Assembly (NCBI GenBank): GCA_013180625.2
Contig: SNVD02014110.1
Location: forward strand, 835,071 to 899,070
DNA: 64,000 nt
Reading direction: 5' to 3'
Source of the DNA: Boswellia sacra
Lineage: Eukaryota; Streptophyta; Magnoliopsida; Sapindales; Burseraceae
Positions within the stretch are counted from its first letter, which is position 1, and each line of letters begins with the position of its first letter. The position numbers and the translations under genes are program-made. Of this stretch, positions 58,814 through 64,000 are shown one piece after another. The notes below the pieces were generated by a model. That model searched no databases, had not been told where the DNA came from, and saw nothing but the letters and a program-made list of their open reading frames with translations.

Positions 58814-58848
58814 TTGCTCATTTTTTTAAATCTTAACCGATTTGAGCT

Positions 58849-61800
58849 ATGGCAACTTTTAATTCAACTTCATATGTTGAGGGACTTCTAATCTCTAGAC
58901 CTCATTTTTTATGGCAGTGATTACTCTTATTAAAACTAGAATGAGTTTTTCTTGAAATCTTTTTGATTATGATTTGTGGTCTATTGTTTTGGAAGGACCT
59001 TTTGTTCCTACCAAAATTGAAAATGGGGAATGCATGCTTAAAAAACCTAAAGAGTTTAGTGAAGATGATAAAAAAGAAATTGAGTTTGAATGCTAAAGCT
59101 ATGAATGTGTTGTATTGTGCTCTAGATAGAAATGAGTTTACAATAAATATGTTCTAAACGGCACAAGAAATTAACACACACTTGAAGTACTCTGAGGAAC
59201 TAGTCAGTTTTAAGAATCCAAAATCAGTATGCTAGTTCATAGTTATGAGCTTTTTAAGATGAAATCGAATGAATCAATTTCTGAATGTTTACTAGATTTA
59301 CGGATATTATTAATAGTTTGAAATCTCTTGGTAAATCTTATTCTAATGTTGAAATGGTGAGAAAGATTCTTAGGTGTCTACCAAAATCTTGGGAGCCAAA
59401 GGTGACGGTAATTCAAGAAGCAAAGGACCTCACCAAACTACCATTAGAAGAACTTATGGGTTCTCTCATGACTCATGAAATCACCTTGAAGGAGAATGAA
59501 GAAGATTTCAAGAAAAAAAATATATCGCTTTCAAATCTTCAACAAAAGAAGATGATGAGTCCGATGATGAAGGAGATGATGAAGATCTTGCATTCATCAC
59601 AATAAAGCTAAAAAGGATGATTAGAAGAAACCAAGGATTCAAGAAGAATTCTAGAAGGGAGTACAAAGGGCAAAGCTCAAAGCAAGATAAGAAAAATGAT
59701 CAAGTCATTGCTATGAGTGCAAGAAACCGGGACATGTAAAGATGGATTGTCCTTACTTCAAGAGTCAAAACAAGAAATCCAAAGCAATGAAAGCCACAAA
59801 TTGGAATGATAGTGAATCTAGCTCCACCGAAAAGAAGATTGCGAAGTGGCAAACATGTGCTTCATGGCTTTAAGAGAAGATGAGGTAAGTATTCTAAACT
59901 ATGATCCTAAGCTTTAATATGATGAATTACTTGAAGCATTTCAAAATTTACATGTACATGTTGATAAACAAAATGCAAAAATCAATGCTTTCAAAAAGAA
60001 GTCAAAAATCAGTTATCTCAATTCGAAGAGTTTGGAGAAATAAATGAAGCTTTAGAAAATGAAAATGAATTTTTAAAGCAAAAAGATTTTGAAAGTTTGG
60101 AAAGTCAAATACATTTATTAAAAACTGAAAATGACATTTTAAAACAAAAGGATTTTGATAAATTGGAGAAACAAAATGCTAGTTTGAAAAAGGAAAATAA
60201 TGACTTAAGAAATATTGTTGATAGTTTTACAAAAAACACAAAAAATTTGAATTCTATATTACAAAACCAAAGGTGTGTTAGGATATAAAAGTCATAAAAA
60301 TCAAAAGTATTTTAAAAACTATTTTGTTCATGCATCTTCTAGGAATAATCCTAATCATTCATGTAATTATTGTGGAAGAAAAGGACACAAAATGTATTCT
60401 TGCTATATTAAGAGAAATCCTAATTTGAAACAAATATGGATTCCAAAAAAGACCAAACTAACCCCCAAGGACCCAAGATCTTTTGGGTACCACAAAGTTA
60501 CTCTTGGGGTTGATTGTAGAGACAAAGGAGGTGGCAAACACGCAGTGGTAACGTAGATAGTGGGATGGCTCAAGGCATATGACCGGAGATGCCTCCAATT
60601 CTCAAGATTAATCATGAAGAAAGGAGGATATGTGACCTTCGGTGATAATGCCAAAGGAAGGGTAATCAGACATGGTGGTATTGGTAACCCTTCTTCACCT
60701 ATAATTAAAGATATTTTGCTTGTTCATGTTTTAAAACATGATTTGATTAGCATTAGTCAATTGTGTGGATAAGGGTATTTTGTTACTTTTGAGCTAATAG
60801 ATTTGTGATTAGGATGTTTAAGTAACAATAAGACATTATTGATATGGTAATAGATTTGGTAATATTTATACACTTGATATTGATGTTAATGATCCTGTAG
60901 AAATTATTTCATTGTTAATCATGATGCTTGGTTATGGCATAGAAATTAGGTCATGGCTAGTAAACATGGACACAATTTCAAAAAGTTCTAAAATGATTTA
61001 GTTGATGGTCTCCCAAAAATAAAATTTGAAAAGGATAAGATTTGTGATGCTTGTCAATTTGGAAAACAATTGAGAACTTCTTTTAAACAAAGGAAATTTA
61101 TTTCAACAAATAAACCTCTACAATTACTTCAATTGGATTTATTTGGACCATCCAGAACTCAAAGCCTTGGTGGAAAGTATTATGTTTTTGTTATTGTAGA
61201 TGATTATTCAAGATTCACTTGGGTGTTATTCTTGAAAACTAAAAATAAGGCCACATAAGCTTTTTCAAAATTTGTAAAAAGAGTCCAAAATCAAAAAGTG
61301 TATTCTATTGTGTCCATTAGGAGTGATCATGGTGGTGAAGTAGACAATGTTGCATTTGAAATCTTTGTGATGAAAATGGTTTTGAACATAATATTTTCGC
61401 ACCTAGAACTCCACAACAAAATGGTGTTGTTGAGAGGAAAAATAGGACTATCCAAGAAATGGCTAGGACCAGTTACTTTGAAAATAATTTGGCCAAAATA
61501 TTTTAGGCGAAAGCCATTGATACCCCCGGCTGCTTTATAATCAATAGAGTCCATATCAGAGCTTTAATAAAGAAAACTCCGCATGAACATTGGAAAGGAA
61601 GAAAAGCCAACATTGGATTTTTTAAAGTTTTTGGATGTAAATGTTTTATTTTAAACACTAAGGATAACCTTGGAAAATTTGATGCAAAAGCCGATGTTGG
61701 AATTTTTGTGGGCCACTCCAACCATAGTAAAGCTTATAGAGTTTTTAATAAAAAGACTCTTACTATTGAAGAATCTATGCATGTTGAATTTGATGAAACT

Positions 61801-63440
61801 AATGTGATTTCTTCAAAGAATTGATGATGATATTGTTGAAGTAGAAAGGCAAATCAAGGAATCAAGGCTTGATGAACAGAGCCAAGATGAATTACAACTT
61901 CAATAAGAAAAGCTTGAGGAAGTAATTGATTCTTCCCAATAATTATCAAAGGAGTGAAGGTATGCAAAAGCTCACCCTAAAGATCTCATTATTGGTGAAC
62001 CATCACAAGGTATGAAAACTAGATCTTCTTTTAAGAACTTTTGTGATCATTTTGCTTTTGTCTCTCAATTTGAACCAAAATCTTTTAAAAGAAGCCAAAA
62101 ATGACGAAAGTTGGATTTTGGCTATGCAAGAAGAATTGAACCAATTTGAGAGAAATCAAGTTTAGGAATTAGTCCCTAGACCAAAAAATCATTCTATTAT
62201 AGGCACTAAATGGATTTTTAGAAATAAAGTAGATGAAATGGCACCATTATTAGAAACAAAGCTAGACTTATTGCTCAAGGATACAATCAAGAGGAAGGTA
62301 TTGATTATGAGGAAACCTTTGTACCGGTTGCTAGATTAGAATCATAGAATGTTGTATGCATTTGCATGTTTATAAAAATATTTTTTTTTTATTACATTAT
62401 ATCAAATGGAATGTCAAACATGCCATTTTTTAAATGGTTATCATTATGGAGGAAGTATATGTAGAGCAACCTCTTGGTTTTTAAAATCATGATTTTTCAA
62501 ACCATGTTTTCAAACTCAAAAAGGCACTTTATGGCTTGAAACAAGCACCAAGAGCATGGTATGATAGATTAAGCAAATTTCTCATTGATAATGGTTTCGA
62601 AATAAAAAAAAGTTGATACTACTCTTTTTGTTAAAACAAAAAATGATGATTTATTAATTGTTCAAATCTATGTTTGATGATATTATATTTGGTGCTACTA
62701 ATGTCTCTATGTGTGAGGAATTTTCCAAGTGCATGCAACAAGAATTTGAAATGAGCTTAATGGGAGAATTAAATTTCTTCCTTGGACTTCAAATCAAGCA
62801 ATCAATAGATGGGATCTTCATTAATCAAGCTAAATACACAGAGATCTTCTCAAGAAGTTTGGCATGGATAATTCAGGACATATAACACACCTATGGGTAC
62901 ATTAACCAAGCGTGAACAAAGATAGAAAGGAAAAGATGTTTGAGGTAACAAAATATCGAGGTATGATTGGCTCTCTTTTGTATTTAACTGCTATAACCTT
63001 ATATTTTAGTTTAGTGTTTAGTATGTGCTAGATTCAATCTTGTCCAAAGGAATCTCACCTAAAGCTGTCAAAAGGATATTTAGATATCTTCTTGGAACCA
63101 TAAATCTAGGTCTTTGGTATCCTAAGTGTGATAATTTTGATCTAATTAGTTTTTCGGATGCGGACTTTGCTGGAAGTCTTCTTGATAGAAAGAGCACTAG
63201 TGGCTCTTGCCATTTTCTAGGACATGCATTAGTCTCATGGTTTAGTAGAAAACAAAATTCTGTTGCCTTATCAACCGCGGAAGCCGAGTATATTGCAGTA
63301 TGAAGTTGTTGTGCACAATCTCTTTGGACGAAACAAATTTTAAAAGATTATGGTGTGGTATTTGATCATATTCCCATCAAATGTGACAAAACAAGTGCCA
63401 TCAACATTTCAAAAAATCCCATACAACACTCTAGGACCTA
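58849..63440 (+). pseudogene. Copia 4 gag-pol (broken)
   Basis: Gag starts at ATG 58849 (MATFNSTSYVEG). The UBN2-type gag domain is readable in pieces to about 59500, including LNAKAMNVLYCALDRNEF and KILRCLPKSWEPKVTVIQEA. Zinc knuckle 1 (CYECKKPGHVKMDC) is at 59709-59750. A long coiled-coil segment with repeated LKQKDF words lies at 60050-60230, and zinc knuckle 2 (CNYCGRKGHKMYSC) at 60362-60403. The protease start (60555-60590) is frameshifted. GAG-pre-integrase and integrase span 60930-61800, with QLDLFGPS and IRSDHGGE carrying the first two catalytic acids; a frameshift follows. RT shows GTKWIFRNK and [14 protein letters not shown] (with a shift), and the YVDD box at 62669-62681 is split by one extra T. 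RNase H has SFSDADFAGS (about 63160) and STAEAEYIAV (63273-63302). Many stops throughout. Confidence 0.88.
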
Positions 63441-63837
63441 AAGCATATAGAGATTGACATCATTTTATTAGAGATTAATGTTCAAAAAGGTAATTTTTCT
63501 TAGAATTTGTTCCCACCGATAAACAATTAAGCCGTATAATTTACTAAACCCCTTAGTCAAGATCGATTTAGCATAATTTAGAGAGAATTATGCATGTTGG
63601 GGGGTATGTCTTAATTTTGCTTTAAATATGCATATTTAAGGGGGAAATATATTTAAGGGGGAGTAGTTAATTTGATTACATTTTTTTTGATGATAACAAA
63701 GGGGGAGAAATAGTTGGATTGCTTATATTCATAACAAGTGCCATTCTTTTGGCTTATTGTTGATTTTATTTTCATTCTTGATTTTAGATTATATTTTAAA
63801 GCAATCAATGGTTTGTCATCATAAAAAAGGGGGAGAT
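63441..63837 (+). other. Copia 4 3' untranslated part and polypurine tract
   Basis: About 400 bp after pol with several G-rich tracts ('aagggggaaat', 'aagggggagtag', 'aaagggggagaaat') before the tract AAAAAAGGGGGAGAT that precedes the 3' LTR at 63838. The earlier tracts look like internal polypurine sites. No extra envelope-like gene is seen here, unlike copia 3. Confidence 0.7.
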
Positions 63838-64000
63838 TGTTAGCCCTAAGGCTACATGATAATTTTGATGAAAACAATACACATTGATTAATTGAGATTT
63901 ACTAACATGTTTATTTATGTGCAAGAGTAAGATCATTGAAATAATTTTAAAATCAAGAAGAGGCTTATTAAAATGAAGTGTTGACGCTAAGGAGAAGACT
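63838..64000 (+). repeat. Copia 4 3' LTR, first 163 bp
   Basis: Starts TGTTAGCCCTAAGG and follows 56967-57130 with only a few differences. It continues past the window edge. Confidence 0.92.

Larger units (their letters stand above)
56967..64000 (+). mobile_element. Ty1/copia retrotransposon 4, right end off the window
   Basis: The 5' LTR (56967-58795), primer site (58798-58813), gag-pol in copia order, polypurine tract (63828-63837) and the first 163 bp of the 3' LTR are all present. The LTR starts agree at nearly every base over the visible 160 bp, apart from a few substitutions and one indel. It inserted into the copia 3 remnant. Gag-pol is broken in many places. Confidence 0.92.

Overview
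This window is plant nuclear DNA, most likely from a eudicot. The evidence is three recognisable plant genes with canonical GT-AG introns (a chloroplast ribosomal protein and an auxin influx carrier are spliced; a glycosyltransferase is intronless), AT-rich intergenic DNA, and a dense load of plant-type LTR retrotransposons, a CACTA transposon, hAT-like elements and a Mutator-like MITE. Nothing in the sequence fixes the species.

Layout. (1) 1-19566 is a nest of transposons. Two Ty3/gypsy-type LTR copies (1-2077) abut the decayed pol of a Ty1/copia element (2078-19566). That copia is split by a Ty3/gypsy element (3835-11476, TSD CTACT), which itself contains a solo LTR (9265-10617), and by a CACTA transposon (12259-18017, TSD CTT) that carries fragments of an NADPH oxidase (RBOH) gene and a class XI myosin gene. 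A Mutator-like MITE (19330-19543) sits inside the copia 3' LTR. (2) 19567-20766 is a degenerate duplicate of the 5' half and upstream region of the chloroplast ribosomal protein S31 gene, fused to a second duplicated segment. (3) 20767-25407 holds more LTR material, including a solo gypsy LTR inside a copia LTR (TSD GATAC).

(4) 26168-35640 is the gene island. It has a single-exon GT32-family glycosyltransferase (+), converging on a three-exon gene for chloroplast 30S ribosomal protein S31/PSRP4 (-), then an eight-exon AUX1/LAX auxin influx carrier (-). (5) 35641-50459 is mostly unannotated intergenic DNA, with a hAT-like element at 39001-39800 and a duplicated block at 39869-40276. (6) 50468-51760 is a hAT-like element filled by a 117-bp satellite, followed by another inverted-repeat element (52151-53352). 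(7) 53403-56966 is the 3' end of a minus-strand copia with an extra 'plant transposon protein'/envelope-like reading frame. (8) 56967-64000 is a nearly complete plus-strand copia element whose 3' LTR runs off the window; its 5' LTR contains two unrelated tandem arrays.

The three intact genes do not form a pathway: one is a Golgi-type glycosyltransferase, one is for plastid translation and one is for auxin uptake. The clearest novelties are the gene-capturing CACTA element, the layered history of the S31 duplicate (duplication, copia insertion into its exon 2, loss of promoter motifs), the 10.6-kb block holding the LAX gene that is present at one locus and absent at its paralogue, and the satellite-filled hAT element. 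Boundaries were read by eye; homology calls rest on recognised motifs and family knowledge, not on searches.
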